From positions 3,864,297 to 3,928,296 of the forward strand of contig JAJHZJ010000061.1 of NCBI GenBank assembly GCA_023548195.1: 64,000 bases of DNA, in the 5' to 3' direction. The notes beneath the pieces are model-generated. The model worked only from the letters and a program-made list of their open reading frames with translations. It searched no databases and was not told where the DNA came from. How positions within the stretch are numbered: position 1 is the stretch's first letter; each line of letters opens with the position of its first letter. This document shows positions 11,431-21,789 of the stretch, one piece after another. Made by a program: the position numbers and the translations under genes. This DNA is from Bettongia penicillata ogilbyi (lineage: Eukaryota > Chordata > Mammalia > Diprotodontia > Potoroidae).

Positions 11431-12305
11431 TTTTCACTCTCAGGCTTATTCTCCCTGTTTCACTCAAGGACACATTTCTCCTATCTCTCTTTGCTTCCTT
11501 CTCCTGTATTGGTACATCCTTCCATGCCTCCTCTAACCCCACCCTGAGTCCAATAAGGAAGGGGCTGAAATGAATCCCAGGCAATTTCCATTAGGCAAAA
11601 GTTATATGCAAAAATTGTCAGCAGCCCCACTCAAGGTAAAGCTCCTAATTAACACCCAAGTAGAAATCTCTTGCATGTCTAGTTTGGTGCCAAAAGAAAT
11701 CAATCAGTGGCTAGAGCAGGAAATTAGAAAGATCATACTGAAACCAAACTCTGTCATCCTTTCCACTTGTAATAACTCCTTGTCTCAATCCATGAGTTGT
11801 ACTTGGCTAAAATTAAATCTTAGTAGCTACAAGAAATAGATATCTTATTCATATCTATAAATGAAAAGAGAGCAATTTATTACAGGTACAATCTATTTTC
11901 TCTGAAACCTTCACTGATATTGCCAATGTAACGTCTTGCAATGGGAAAGAGAAATTACCCTTGGGAATCACCTTTAAAGCCAGAAATACTCACTGGAAGG
12001 AGTCTTGGAGGCATCATGCACAAAAGCCACCACTGAAGAAATTCTCAAGGTTATTCCTCTCTTCCCTTCTTTGGTCAGTTGGGGCAGGGATTAAAACACA
12101 TTTCCCACATGACTCTTCTTATATTGACCAGATAAAGAAACCACATGGTTTTCCAAAGATAGAATTCTCTAAATTTCAAGAGGTAGAAAATTAGGATTGA
12201 CCTAAAGGCAGAAGCTGACCTGGAATATTTTCAGAAAATCTTGCTAACATGGACTTGGAAGACTGTTTGGTTAAATGATTTTTTTTAAATGGACTATAAT
12301 ACATT
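11431..12305. other. Unassigned intergenic sequence
   Basis: No gene or confident repeat was found. An open frame at 11,570-11,839 lacks coding-like features. Confidence 0.4.
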
Positions 12306-12309
12306 AACA

Positions 12310-12485
12310 TAGGGAACCCTCAATGAGAAAACTTCTACCTACAAATACAGATAAAATTTGCTCTGCAAATTATAGTCCTAGAGTCGCTTAGGGCATTGAA
12401 GAGTTGTGATTTGCCAAGGGTAACACAGACAGGATATACTAGAGGTGGGACTTGAACTCTGAGCTCAACAATCCATTACACCATA
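12310..12485 (-). repeat. tRNA-derived SINE (antisense), second marsupial type
   Basis: Reads 'gggaaccctcaatgagaaaa' then 'tgctctgcaaattatagtcc', 'cttagggcattgaagagttg' and 'ggacttgaactctgagctc'. The same module order occurs at 52,733-52,920, so this is a family separate from MAR1 and MIR. Confidence 0.7.
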
Positions 12486-12609
12486 CTTTCACTTTAAATG
12501 GTTTTGATTATATTTTCAAGAAACGTAACATTTTTCTGAACCAGTTTGCAACTGAACAATAAAATCTTAGAAGATGGTTTGCAGTTCCTACTTTTGACAT
12601 CTGTGGTGA

Positions 12610-12690
12610 CATTACTGTTTGATGATAGATGGATATATAGGTAGATGATAGAAAGATAGATGATAGCTGATAAATAAATGGATAGACCTA
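12610..12690. repeat. Degenerate (GATA)n microsatellite
   Basis: Successive 'gatagatggatatatagg', 'tagatgatagaaagatagat' and 'gataaataaatggatag' units form a decayed GATA-type tetranucleotide array. Confidence 0.85.
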
Positions 12691-12699
12691 TATGTTTAA

Positions 12700-13900
12700 A
12701 AAAATTAGATCTCAGTATGTCCACACTTTATATGATGACTGGGAAGACTTCTGTTTTGGTGAAACTCTTCAAAGAGTTGGAATCAACCCTCCCTCTTAGG
12801 GCTTTGGGCTGGTTCAAGACAGGAGAGTGAAGACTTGAAGACTTGATTTTGAGGCTTAAGATACACAGGATGCCTAGAGAAGCCATCTACTCAAGACAAG
12901 CCAAGTCCTGGGAATTAAGAAGGCAGCTAAAATCCAAGAGTATTCATACAATTTCATTCAACATACTTGGAATAGGCCTAGGCCTTAGGAGTGTTTGTGG
13001 TGGTATTGCAATGGAATATATTAGGGGCCTTGTACTTATTTCATTAGTGTTTGCTACAGCCACAAAATCCAGTAAAATTCCTGAGGGTAAGGTTGCCATC
13101 TCATACTTAACTCTCTTGTATTCCCCCAGTCCAGATTCTCTGTCTCACAAATGCTGTGGACCTAACAGGTGGTCTACAAAAAAACTGTTTGATTTTTCAG
13201 AGTAGCTTCTCTTTAAATGAAAAATACTTCTGACCTCAGATACCCTTGTCATCCCCCTGCCTCTTAAGAAAATTTATAACTGTGTGGAGTCCCATAATTT
13301 CAGAGCTACTAAAGATACAACATTAGCTGCTGGATTAGATGATAACATAGGTTACTAATACTCTCAGATGATTTGGAAATCCCATTCAAATGTTTAAGGA
13401 AGGCAAATTTAGAAATGGTTGGGGTACTTAGCCCACGCTGAGATAAGGAGTATTCATATGTAAAAGGGATGCCCAACAATATTGGGAAGTAGAAAGGATA
13501 TCAGCATTGGGGTGGCTGAAACTTTACCCATCTCCAACAAGGTTGGTGTTGTTGGCTTTCCTTTAGTTGAAGAGTAGGACTTATTTCAAAAGAAGAAGTG
13601 TGTGTTGATCTGTGAATTCTATGGCCCTGCTCCCTGGTTGGTTCACCTCTCCATGTAAGTGGAGGCAATAAACAGGAGACAAAAAGGACAAACTTGAACT
13701 AGAGACAATCCATGCTGGGCCCTTGGTCCCACTTCAGTGCTCTGTAGAAAAGAGCTGTAACTACTGGCCAGATCAGTAGAGGAGTTCATCCCTTAATAAT
13801 ATTTTGTGTATCCAGGAAAAATACTTTGAGCAGGTAGCAGTTTGCTAGCTTTGGGAGTATATGTCTGCTTAAGGAGCGACAACACTGAAGATTTCCAGTA
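12700..13900. other. Unassigned sequence with a 120-codon open frame
   Basis: No repeat was recognised over 1.2 kb. The plus frame 12,843-13,205 is open for 120 codons. Its product would begin with a basic segment and contain a Gly/Leu/Ile-rich middle, but it matches no family I know and no splice or promoter context supports it. A chance frame is the likeliest explanation. Confidence 0.35.
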
Positions 13901-13904
13901 GCGA

Positions 13905-14140
13905 AGTGTGATGAAATGGAATATCTGTTGCATTTGCACTTTGGAAAGATCTAGGTTGGAATCCTGCCTCTCACATGTACTACTAGCTGTGTAACCTTGA
14001 GAAAGTCATCTAACCCCTAAGCCTTAGTTTCTTCATGGGGATAATAATGATTATTTTGAGAAACGAATAATATAATGCATGTAAACAGCTTTGCATGTTT
14101 TAAAGAGTTGCATAAGTGTCAATTATCATTCATACTTATT
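13905..14140 (+). repeat. MIR-type SINE, nearly full length
   Basis: Head 'tctaggttggaatcctgcct', then 'tactagctgtgtaaccttga', 'gccttagtttcttcatgggg' and tail 'cataagtgtcaattatcatt'. All parts are in order. Confidence 0.85.
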
Positions 14141-14144
14141 GCAG

Positions 14145-15385
14145 AGCCCAATATCAGACATGTCTTAAGCATGAATAGTGTGATGCTTGGAAAAATCCTT
14201 TTTAGTAATTCTGGGACTTGTGGTTACTGTGAGTTCCTTGCTGATAATCTATGACATGTCCTGATTTACTTTTCTTAAAACAATCCTTCCCTTGATACAG
14301 TGTGGCTAGTGTGTTCACACACAGGAAAATAAATGTGTACCTCCTTTTGCCTTGTCTAGAGGAAAGATCTTCCCAGGATTCCAAGCAGAAACGTTAGCTG
14401 AATGGAGTGTGAATGCTCTTCCCCCCAAAAAAATAACCAATCACATGGCTGATCTTGTAACCTGGGCCCTTCATACTGCCAGCACCTCTCAATTAAGTCT
14501 TGGCCCAGTTTGCTCAGAAGTAGAGGTTGGGGAAGAAAGGGCAAGTTAAACATGACAGTGTCCAGTAATTGTCCCCTCTGGTCAGTCATCTGTAGTGGCA
14601 GACTACTTCTAGTGTCACAGAGAGCAGCTAGTCACATATTCCAGTGGACTTAAAAAATTTCCAAGGGTCCTTGTGTGTGAATTGTAAAAAGATTGTGATA
14701 GACTAGTGGGAGGATGAATGACTAAAATTCCTGCCCTTTAAACTTCACTTAGGATTAGAGGGAATTACAGTCTCACTGTTCACGGAAGAGAAACAAATGC
14801 TCCGTTACACAGAGGGGATTAAGCGACTAGAGGGGCCTTTATACCTCTGCACAGATATTTGCTGTTGGCCTCAAACCGGAGGGCAAAGAGACAGAGACGT
14901 CATTAAAAATATATCCCTATCTATGAACTTGTATCTGAAAAATGGGTGATATCAGAAGAAATCATCCTTTAAAATCTTCCAGTAATAACTGAAATAAAAA
15001 TTCTGGATCCTAGAAGGACTTGGAGATTATCCCTCCAAGTTAATTTGAGAGTATATCCTCAACATTCAACCCAAGGATTTTTTTTATTTTTATCACCAGC
15101 CTACAGAATGATGGACAGTAACATCAGATTGCAACATGAATGGAAGGGACAAAGCAAGTTTCCAGGTGAACTGTCCAGGATGAACGATTTATCCTGTGAT
15201 AGGTAGCACTGAGACTGAGCCCGTAATGCCAATGGTTTAACAAAGCTTATCTTCAAAAATGGTTTCATAAATATAAATATTAGCAAGACCATTCAGAAAG
15301 AAGAAACTTTGCTTGAAGGTCACACCTATCATATACTCCGTGCAATCCAGTGAAGGCCAGTTCTTATGTACAATGTTTTCCTGGA
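14145..15385. other. Unassigned intergenic sequence
   Basis: About 1.2 kb with no recognised gene or repeat. Overlapping frames on both strands at 14.35-14.59 kb look like chance. Confidence 0.4.
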
Positions 15386-15386
15386 T

Positions 15387-15389
<3 letters not shown>

Positions 15390-15448
<59 letters not shown>

Positions 15449-15450
15449 TG
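15390..15450. repeat. (TG)n microsatellite
   Basis: A pure TG array of about 27 units (15,391-15,444) ending in 'gcgcgtg'. It is likely polymorphic and can adopt Z-DNA. The Cys/Val and Thr/His frames across it are artefacts. Confidence 0.98.
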
Positions 15451-15604
15451 CTCAAATTTACCTCCTTGTGGGTCTCTAGCTCACCTTGCTTATTGTTCAC
15501 ACTTTATACACTAATAAATACATTCCACCTGACTGCAGTCTTTTGGACATCTTCATGCCACCATGTTGGGTATATCCCCTAATCCTCTCAACTTTTCACC
15601 TTTT

Positions 15605-15755
15605 TTGTGCGTATTGTCCTCCCCATTAAACTATAAGTTTACTGAGGTCAGGGACTATCATCATCCTTTTCAGTATTTGTATCCTCAACACTTAACACAG
15701 TGTCTGGCACGTAGTAGGAACTTTATAAATATTGAGTGATTAGGCTAACACCTTT
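15605..15755 (+). repeat. L2 LINE 3' end
   Basis: Reads 'attaaactataagtttactg', 'aggtcagggactatcatcat', then 'cacagtgtctggcacgtag' and 'ttataaatattgagtgatt', the classic L2 3'-terminal segment. Confidence 0.85.
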
Positions 15756-15929
15756 CTTGCTGGGTCCATTCTAAAACAGTGTCTCCAATTTATGACCAGC
15801 TATATTTACCACAATTCTTTTTTTCCATATTGTCTGCATAGAATCTAGCATGTCAGGTATACACAGAGAGTTTTCTTCCTCACCTTTTTCTTTTCAACTT
15901 TAAATCCTTTTAATGAGATTAATGAGATT

Positions 15930-16055
15930 GCCTTTACCTGGGTTTGAGTCCAGGCTCTGAAACTAGCTAGTCTGATTTTGGACAAGCTTCTCCAGTCATC
16001 CAGGGAATTGAATTAGATGAACCCTAAAGTCTCTTGTAGTTTGAGACTCTGGTTC
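15930..16055 (+). repeat. MIR-type SINE remnant
   Basis: Shows 'ctgggtttgagtccaggctc', 'tgattttggacaagcttctc' and the tail 'gaattagatgaaccctaaag'. The core box is eroded. Confidence 0.55.
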
Positions 16056-16059
16056 CAGT

Positions 16060-16505
16060 CAATGTGCCAAGTCCATAGCTTCAAATACATGATTTCATTT
16101 GTTCACCTAATAACCAAGATTAATAACTACTTTAAATCCAATTGATAAAATGGACTGTTCAATCTCATGCTTATTCCACTTGTAAATTTTTACTGTTATA
16201 CTTTACTGATGTTCTATCATGCCCTGCTACAATGTGTTAAGGGTTCAATTGGTGACATTCATTTGGAATTAGGCACGTGTTATCAGTTTGGATAGTGGCT
16301 TACGCATTTTGCCTCAAAATGTCTGCGAGGCCGATGGAGATGAATGAGGCATGGTTAATATTGCTGCCACTTAGCAAAGCTTTTCTCTGCATAGAAACTA
16401 CAGACAAATACCCTTTTAAATACTGTCTTGGTGATCATTGTGAGAAGAATCATTTAAAAAACTAATGATATTCTCTGGTTATCCCACATCTCAAGGGATT
16501 CAACT
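16060..16505. other. Unassigned intergenic sequence
   Basis: No gene or repeat was recognised. Confidence 0.4.
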
Positions 16506-16509
16506 GAGG

Positions 16510-16632
16510 CTTTCTTTAAGCTTCACAATTTTGATCCTATGAAAATATTATTATCCCCAAGTAACAGATGCTGAAAGCAGTATTTCAGGTACTCCCCAAA
16601 GTCACAAAAGAGTCAGTGATAGAACCAATTAT
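16510..16632 (-). repeat. MIR-type SINE (antisense)
   Basis: Reads 'tattattatccccaagtaac', 'agatgctgaaagcagtattt' and 'aaagtcacaaaagagtcagt', an eroded antisense MIR core. Confidence 0.5.
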
Positions 16633-16699
16633 CTTGAAGGATTTAATAAATCTGCACATTTTGGGGGGTCTGTCCTTTAAGGGGTTAGAATTAACAGGC

Positions 16700-16945
16700 C
16701 ATGTTGTTGTTCAGTTGTTTCAGTCATGCCTGACTTTGTGACCACATTTGAGGTTTGCTTGACAAAGATATGGCTTGTCCTTTCCTTCTCCAAGCTCATT
16801 TTACAGATGAGGGGATTAGGTTAAATGATTTGTCCAGGGCCACACTATTAAGTGTCTGAGGACAGATTTGAACTCAGGTAGATGAATCCTCCTGACTCCA
16901 GGCCCAGCATTCTGTCCTCTGCACCACTAAGCTGCTTATAGACTC
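16700..16945 (-). repeat. MAR1/WSINE-type CORE-SINE (antisense)
   Basis: Starts 'gttgttgttcagttgtttca', then 'gactttgtgaccacatttga', 'tccttctccaagctcatttt', 'acagatgaggggattaggtt' and ends at the tRNA-like head 'ctctgcaccactaagctgc'. Essentially full length in reverse orientation. Confidence 0.9.
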
Positions 16946-16954
16946 TGCCCTGCA

Positions 16955-17080
16955 AGAGGACTTAGAAGTCACCTAGTCTAATCCCTTAATTTTATAGATG
17001 AGGAAACTGAGACACAAAGAGGTTTAATAACTTGTCCAAGGTCACTGAAATAGTAAGATTCAGAGCCAGAACTCCAAAGC
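16955..17080 (-). repeat. MIR-type SINE (antisense)
   Basis: Reads 'ttttatagatgaggaaactg', 'agacacaaagaggtttaata' and 'acttgtccaaggtcactgaa'. Its 5' tRNA-like part is cut off by the purine tract that starts at 17,082. Confidence 0.85.
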
Positions 17081-17081
17081 T

Positions 17082-17446
17082 GAAAGAGAAAAAGAAAAGA
17101 AGGAGTAGAAGAAGAAGGAGGAAGAGGAGGAGGAGAAGGAGAGGGAGGAGAAGAACAAGAAAAAGGAGGAGGAGGAGAAAAGGAGAAGAAGGAGGAGGAG
17201 GAGAAAAGGAGGAGAAGGAGGAGGAGGAGGAGGAAGTGGAGGAGGAGAAAAGCAACAACATCAAGAAGAGGAAGAAGAAAAGGAAGGAGGAGGAGAGCAA
17301 GAAGAAAAGAACAAAGATGAGGAGGAGGAAAAGGAAAAAGGGAAGGGGAAGGGGAAGAAGAAGAGGAAACAGAAATAAAGACAGGAAAGAGATGGAGAGG
17401 GACAGAAAGAGAAGAAACAGAGAAAGGAAAGACACAGACAAAGATC
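17082..17446 (+). repeat. Long polypurine (GGA/GAA)-rich tract
   Basis: About 365 bp of almost pure A/G on the plus strand, built from GGA, GAA and AGGAGG units. The longest run without a pyrimidine is 80 bases (17,157-17,236). The long open frames on both strands (Lys/Arg/Glu-rich and Ser/Leu/Phe-rich) follow from the composition and are not genes. It directly abuts an antisense MIR. Confidence 0.97.
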
Positions 17447-17490
17447 CAGTTCTGGGAAGGGTTCCATAGGCTTCACCAGACTTACAAATG
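17447..17490 (+). repeat. hAT element end fragment
   Basis: The phrase 'gggttccataggcttcacca' followed by 'gacttacaaatgg' matches the 3' part of the hAT family found more completely at 18.47-19.37 kb. Confidence 0.4.
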
Positions 17491-17739
17491 GAGCTACAAC
17501 ACAGGACAGACTCTGAATCCCTTCATGAAATGATCTTTAAGATTCTTTGCAGATCCAAACTCTGATTCGATTATGTTATATTTCAAAAGTAAGCCTCTCC
17601 TTGCATTTCATTGTTACACTGAGGGGAAAGGAGAGTTACGTATGCATCAGAGATAAGCTGGCAGCTCAGTGATGATTTTATATATAAAGATTAACAGCCT
17701 GGATGGCAGTACCTTGTGATGTGCCATTCTAGCTCAAGG

Positions 17740-17937
17740 CCAGCCTTGTCCTCTTCAAATTTTTCATGAATGACTTGGATTAAGGCATAGAAGGCATGAA
17801 TAGCCAATATGCAAATGACACAAAGCTGGAAAGTAATAGCTAATATATCAGATGACAGATCTAGAGTTCAAAAATATATCAACAGGTTAGTATGATGGAC
17901 CAAGATGAAACAAAATAGGACTAAATTCAGATTAATT
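17740..17937 (+). repeat. CR1/L3 LINE, reverse transcriptase fragment
   Basis: Contains 'catgaatgacttggattaag', then 'aatatgcaaatgacacaaag' and 'ccaagatgaaacaaaatagg'. Translation in the relevant frame gives a Y-A-N-D-T-K stretch in place of the CR1 catalytic F-A-D-D-T-K motif, so one catalytic Asp codon has become Asn. Other in-frame stops confirm a dead relic. Confidence 0.85.
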
Positions 17938-18466
17938 CTATTCATCAAACATCTGTGAGGTACTGGAGGCATTGTGCTAAGCAATTGAATTAAACAACAG
18001 CCCCTCACCTCAAGCAGCTTATATTTTATGGGAGGAGGGGCAACATATACACACACACAATAAATGATAGATTACTGTCTTATAATCCACTGACAAATAG
18101 GGGAATAAAAGAAAAAGTTTCCCCTGAGAGTTGGAACATAAAATGAATTGGGAGGGTATTGTTGTTATGTGTCCTGTTTTTGAAAAGGACCATGACATCA
18201 AGGAGGGGAGAAGAATCAAGAAGGAAGTTAGGGATTGTAAAACGTAGAAGTGAATAGGGAGCGCATTTTACTTATGAGAGATAATCTGTGCAAAAGGGAG
18301 AGGAGGGAAGGAGGTAGAATATGAACTTGGAGGAAGGGCAAGTAGGCCAATTTGGCTAGAACAGAATGAATGAATGAATGGGAGTAATGCTAATTAAGTT
18401 TGGGAAGGTAGGCTGCAGCAAGAGTGCCAAGGATTTTAAATGTCTAGCTATGACGTTTACATTTTC
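17938..18466 (+). repeat. Old interspersed repeat, part 1 (unnamed family)
   Basis: Reads 'aggcattgtgctaagcaatt', 'cacctcaagcagcttatatt', then 'aagggcaagtaggccaattt', 'ggctagaacagaatgaatga' and 'gccaaggattttaaatgtct'. I recognise this order from an old repeat also frequent in placental genomes, but cannot name it. It is cut by a hAT element and by L1 copies; its continuation starts near 20,105. A short CA run lies at 18,050-18,060. Confidence 0.6.
18160..18215 (-). repeat. RTE-tailed SINE fragment (antisense)
   Basis: The run 'gttgttatgtgtcctgtttt' followed by 'gaaaaggaccatgacatcaa' is the terminal segment of the RTE-tailed SINE. It sits inside the old repeat. Confidence 0.5.
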
Positions 18467-19374
18467 CTAGGGTTCTCAGCCTGGGAGTTTGTGGGCAGAT
18501 TTTAAAGGTTCTGTGAACTTGGATGAGGGGAAAAAAACTTTATATTCTTATTTCAACATAACTGATTTCCTTTGTAATCTTGTAATTTTATCTCTATAAA
18601 AACATTTTTTAAAAGAAGGGGTCTACAGTTATATCGCTTCTGGGACTGTATCCCAAAGAGGTCATAGAAATGGGAAAGGGTCCCACATATGCAAAAATAT
18701 TTACAGCAACTCTCTTTGTGGGGGCCAAAAACTGCAAATCAAGGAGATGCCCATCAACTGGGCAATGGTTGAACAAACTGTGGTATATAAATGTAATGGA
18801 ATGCTATTGTGCTATAAGAAATGATGAACAGGAAAACTTCAGAGAGGCCTGAAAGGACTTATATGAACTGATGCTGAGTAAAAGAAGTAGAACCAGTAGA
18901 ATTCTATACACAGCAACACAGTGTGTGAGGAATTTTTCTGGTAGACTTAGTATTTCATTGCAATGCAAGGACTGAAAAAATTCCCAATGGACTATTGAGG
19001 CAAAACACCTTCCCCATCTAGAGAAAGAACTATGAAATTGGATCGCAGAATGACCATTTTCTTTTGTATTATGTTTTGTTTTGTTTTATGGTTTCTCCCA
19101 TTCATTTTAATTCTTCTATGCAACATGACTAAGGTGAAAATATATTTAATAAGAATGTATATGTAAAACCTATATAAGATTGCATGCTGTCTTGGGAAGA
19201 AAGGGGGGAGGGAGGGGAAAAATCTAAGATATATGAAAGTGATTGTAGAACACTGAAAACAAATAAAGTAATTTAATAATAATAAAAAATAGCCTTCCAG
19301 AAAAATGGGAGGTCTAGTGACTTTGCCACACTGCCCAAGCAGTTCATGATGCACAAAAAGATTAAGAACTACTA
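18467..19374 (+). mobile_element. hAT-type DNA transposon split by an L1
   Basis: The left part (18,467-18,625) begins 'ctagggttctcagcctggga' then 'ggttctgtgaacttggatga'. The right part (about 19,291-19,374) reads 'ggtctagtgactttgccaca', 'ctgcccaagcagttcatgat' and closes with 'gattaagaactacta', the inverted hAT end. The L1 at 18,626-19,290 separates the halves. Short stretches 'gaaggggtcta' and 'gggaggtcta' on either side of the L1 look like its decayed target duplication. Confidence 0.65.
18626..19290 (+). repeat. L1 LINE, 5'-truncated, 3' end of ORF2 plus 3' UTR
   Basis: Reads 'atatcgcttctgggactgta', 'gaaatgggaaagggtcccac', 'atgcccatcaactgggcaat', 'ctgatgctgagtaaaagaag', then a 3' UTR 'caatgcaaggactgaaaaaa' ending 'aaataaagtaatttaataat'. 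The tail includes an AATAAA signal. Same subfamily as the copy at 41.0-41.9 kb. The short open frame at 18,670-18,852 is the end of ORF2. Confidence 0.92.
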
Positions 19375-19377
19375 CCT

Positions 19378-20090
19378 TTTAAAAAATAACATTACATTTC
19401 CCCCCAATTACATAATTTTTAGCATTTGTTGTTTTCTCTTTAAGTTTTGAGCATCAAATTCTACCCCTCCCTCCTTCTCCTCTTCTCTTTCTGAGACAAT
19501 AAGCAATATGATATGGGTTATACATGTGCAATCATGCAAAACATTTCCATATTAGTCATTTTGTACAAGAAGATTCAAAAAGAAAGAGAAGGAGGGAAGG
19601 AAGGAACTGTTTCAGTCTAAAGAAAGAATATCAGTTCTTTCCCTGTAATTGGATAGCATTTTTCATCATGAGTCCTTTGGAGTTGTCTTGAATCATTGTA
19701 TTGCTGAGAATAACTCAGTCATTTACAGTTGATCATTGTACAATATTACTGTAACAGTGTACAATGTTATCCTGGTTCTTCTCACTTCACTATGCATCAG
19801 TTCACATAAGTCTTTTCAGTTTTTTTCTGAAATCATGCCACTTGTCATATCTTAGAGTACAAATAATATTCTATTAGAATCCTATACCACAATTTGTTCA
19901 GCCATTCCCCAATTGATAGGCATCCCAATCACAAAAAGATCTTCTATAAATATTTTTATAGCCACCACAAAAATGTTTCTACAAATATTTTTGTGCAAAT
20001 AGGTTCTTTTCTAAAAAAATCTCTTTGGGATATAGATCTAGCAGTGGTATTGATAAATCAAAGGGTATGCATAATTTGATAGCCCTTTGG
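19378..20090 (-). repeat. L1 LINE 3' end (antisense), other subfamily
   Basis: Begins (plus strand) with an A/T-rich tail, then 'atcatgagtcctttggagtt', 'gatcattgtacaatattact', 'cagccattccccaattgata' and 'aaatatttttgtgcaaatag'. These are the reverse complement of L1 ORF2 end plus 3' UTR. It faces the sense L1 just upstream, with only the hAT right end between them. Confidence 0.9.
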
Positions 20091-20104
20091 GCACAGGAAA
20101 CTCC

Positions 20105-20495
20105 TATCTTTAAGAGATACTGAATGTTTGCAAGCGAGGAAATCACAGTCGTGCTTGTGCATGGAAGATGATTTTTACAGCTGTGTGGAGGAACGAGACT
20201 GGGAGGAGGGAGATCATCTGGGAGGCTATTAGAATAGTTCAGGAGAGGGAACTGTGAACAACAGTGATGGCTGGGTGAGTGGAAAGAAGGAGGTGGATGT
20301 CAGTGATATTGTGAAGGTATAATTGAGAAGACTTAGTGACTGACTAGCCATGGAGCAGCTAGTAGAAAGTAAGCAAAGAACCAAGCATAGCTAAGAGGAC
20401 AGAGAAACCCAGAGAAATTTGGAAGGGTGTATTTGGAAGGAAAGATAATGAGTTCTTATTGGGACACAATTAATTTAAGATATCTAAGGAACAAT
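20105..20495 (+). repeat. Old interspersed repeat, part 2 (unnamed family)
   Basis: Resumes the repeat interrupted at 18,466: 'ctgtgtggaggaacgagact', 'aggctattagaatagttcag', 'gtcagtgatattgtgaaggt' and 'ataatgagttcttattggga' follow in the order I know for this family. Confidence 0.6.
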
Positions 20496-20504
20496 AGGAC
20501 TGAA

Positions 20505-20567
20505 TATGCTCAATAGAAAGTATCATGTTTAGTTCTGGGTGCCACATCTTAGAAAAGTCATTAACAA
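20505..20567 (+). repeat. CR1/L3 LINE fragment
   Basis: The phrase 'tcatgtttagttctgggtgc' followed by 'cacatcttagaaaagtcatt' matches the CR1/L3 region downstream of the reverse transcriptase. It may continue the copy broken at 17,937. Confidence 0.6.
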
Positions 20568-21010
20568 GCTTGTTGTTCATCCTTAGTTTTGAAGGTACAA
20601 TGACATGATAGATGATCCCTTGACTCCTGTGTGAATTGGATTTAAGTGAGGCAGAGTTGCACAAAGTTGCCAGCTTCATTCTCTTCTTCAGTCGTCAAAA
20701 TCCAGTGACAAGAAAAAGTCAAGATGACTGGCAATGGCCCAGGATGCAATGGATGATCTTGGATGTTTGGCTAAACTCTAAGCACTCCTCCAGGTCTACT
20801 GCAGTCATTTGCATAACCACTGGAACAAATTGTTCTAATTTGCCCATTCTGAAAGAGGGAAGGGTTCAAGTGCTTACGGTAAACTGTCTGCCTATCTATC
20901 TGTCTGCCAAGATGGTTTTACCAGAGTGTGACCACCGCACATGCTACAGATTTTTGAAGACACATGTCAGAATTGGGTGAAGATGGACACCAAAGGTGGA
21001 GAGGCAAGGG
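20568..21010. mobile_element. Partial copy A of an element with an inverted RTE-SINE end
   Basis: The first about 190 bp ('gaattggatttaagtgaggc', 'aatccagtgacaag', 'gatgactggcaatggcccag') is an antisense RTE-tailed SINE end. The following body reads 'ccactggaacaaattgttct', 'aatttgcccattctg' and 'cacatgctacagatttttga'. Copy B at 60,165-60,725 has the same body in the same orientation, but carries the SINE end on its other side and inverted. The right end is missing here. Confidence 0.65.
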
Positions 21011-21540
21011 CTTGGCAAGAGATGTTAGTCCTAACAAACTAAATTCCCTCCAGAAGGAGGTAAGAGAATGTAAGGCAACCACACTGGCATATCCAAGATG
21101 GCTGCTAGCACAAGGTCTTAGATCTGCTTTACTAGGAAAAATAGTGGTTTAAGGGGTCAACAATCTTTTTGTAGTTACATTCACTAGTTCAGGAGAAAAG
21201 AAGCATCCTGAACTTCAGAGAAAATACAAACAGAGAAAATATAAACAGAGAAATAAAGACCAACAGACTTTCAGCTAGGGAATCACAAGGTATTTCTCAT
21301 AAGGGAGCCCTCAAAGCAAAATACCAACTCAGAGTATATATACATTTCTCAGAGCCAGAAGGCATCACAGCCCTCATGACTCAGTAACTCATTAGAAATT
21401 AGCAAAAGGTGTGAAAGTCTTCCTACAAGCAAGCCTCCCCTAAGCAAGCTTCCCTTAATGGACTCTATATGAGGCCTGCTAATGGGTGGGAAGATTTCAA
21501 TCCAATTAATATTACAAAGGACTGGAGAATATGCCATATA
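21011..21540. other. Unassigned, possibly retroelement-derived sequence
   Basis: Contains a short direct triplication 'aaacagagaaaatataaaca' with 'aaacagagaaataaagacca' at 21,212-21,262. I suspect LTR or internal retroelement sequence, but no termini or coding similarity can be shown. Confidence 0.3.
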
Positions 21541-21544
21541 ATAA

Positions 21545-21745
21545 TGATAATAAACAATAACTCACATTTGTAAAATGCTTTAAGGTTTACCAAGTATTTT
21601 AAATATATTATCTTGTTTGACTACAACAACTATGTGAGGTAAGTAATACATTTTGCAAATGAGGAAATTGAGGCTGAGACTGGATAAATGATTTGCTTGG
21701 AGTCATATAGCTAATCTGAGGTAAGATTTGAACTCAGGATTAGAA
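21545..21745 (-). repeat. MIR SINE (antisense)
   Basis: Reads 'ctcacatttgtaaaatgctt', 'gcaaatgaggaaattgaggc', 'ggagtcatatagctaatctg' and 'agatttgaactcagga', a long antisense MIR. Confidence 0.85.
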
Positions 21746-21789
21746 GTAATGTGATATTTCTTGTTAACATATCAACATATGAAAGGTTA

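Noticed and set aside
15237..15582. Cys/Val-rich and Thr/His-rich frames
   Set aside because: They are translations of the (TG)n array.
16700..16945. tRNA-like sequence
   Set aside because: The tRNA resemblance is the SINE head. The same holds for all MIR, MAR1 and RTE-tailed SINE copies; none forms an intact tRNA gene.
17032..17469. 145- and 149-codon frames on opposite strands
   Set aside because: Both arise from the polypurine tract (Lys/Arg/Glu on one strand, Ser/Leu/Phe on the other) and have no complexity expected of a protein.
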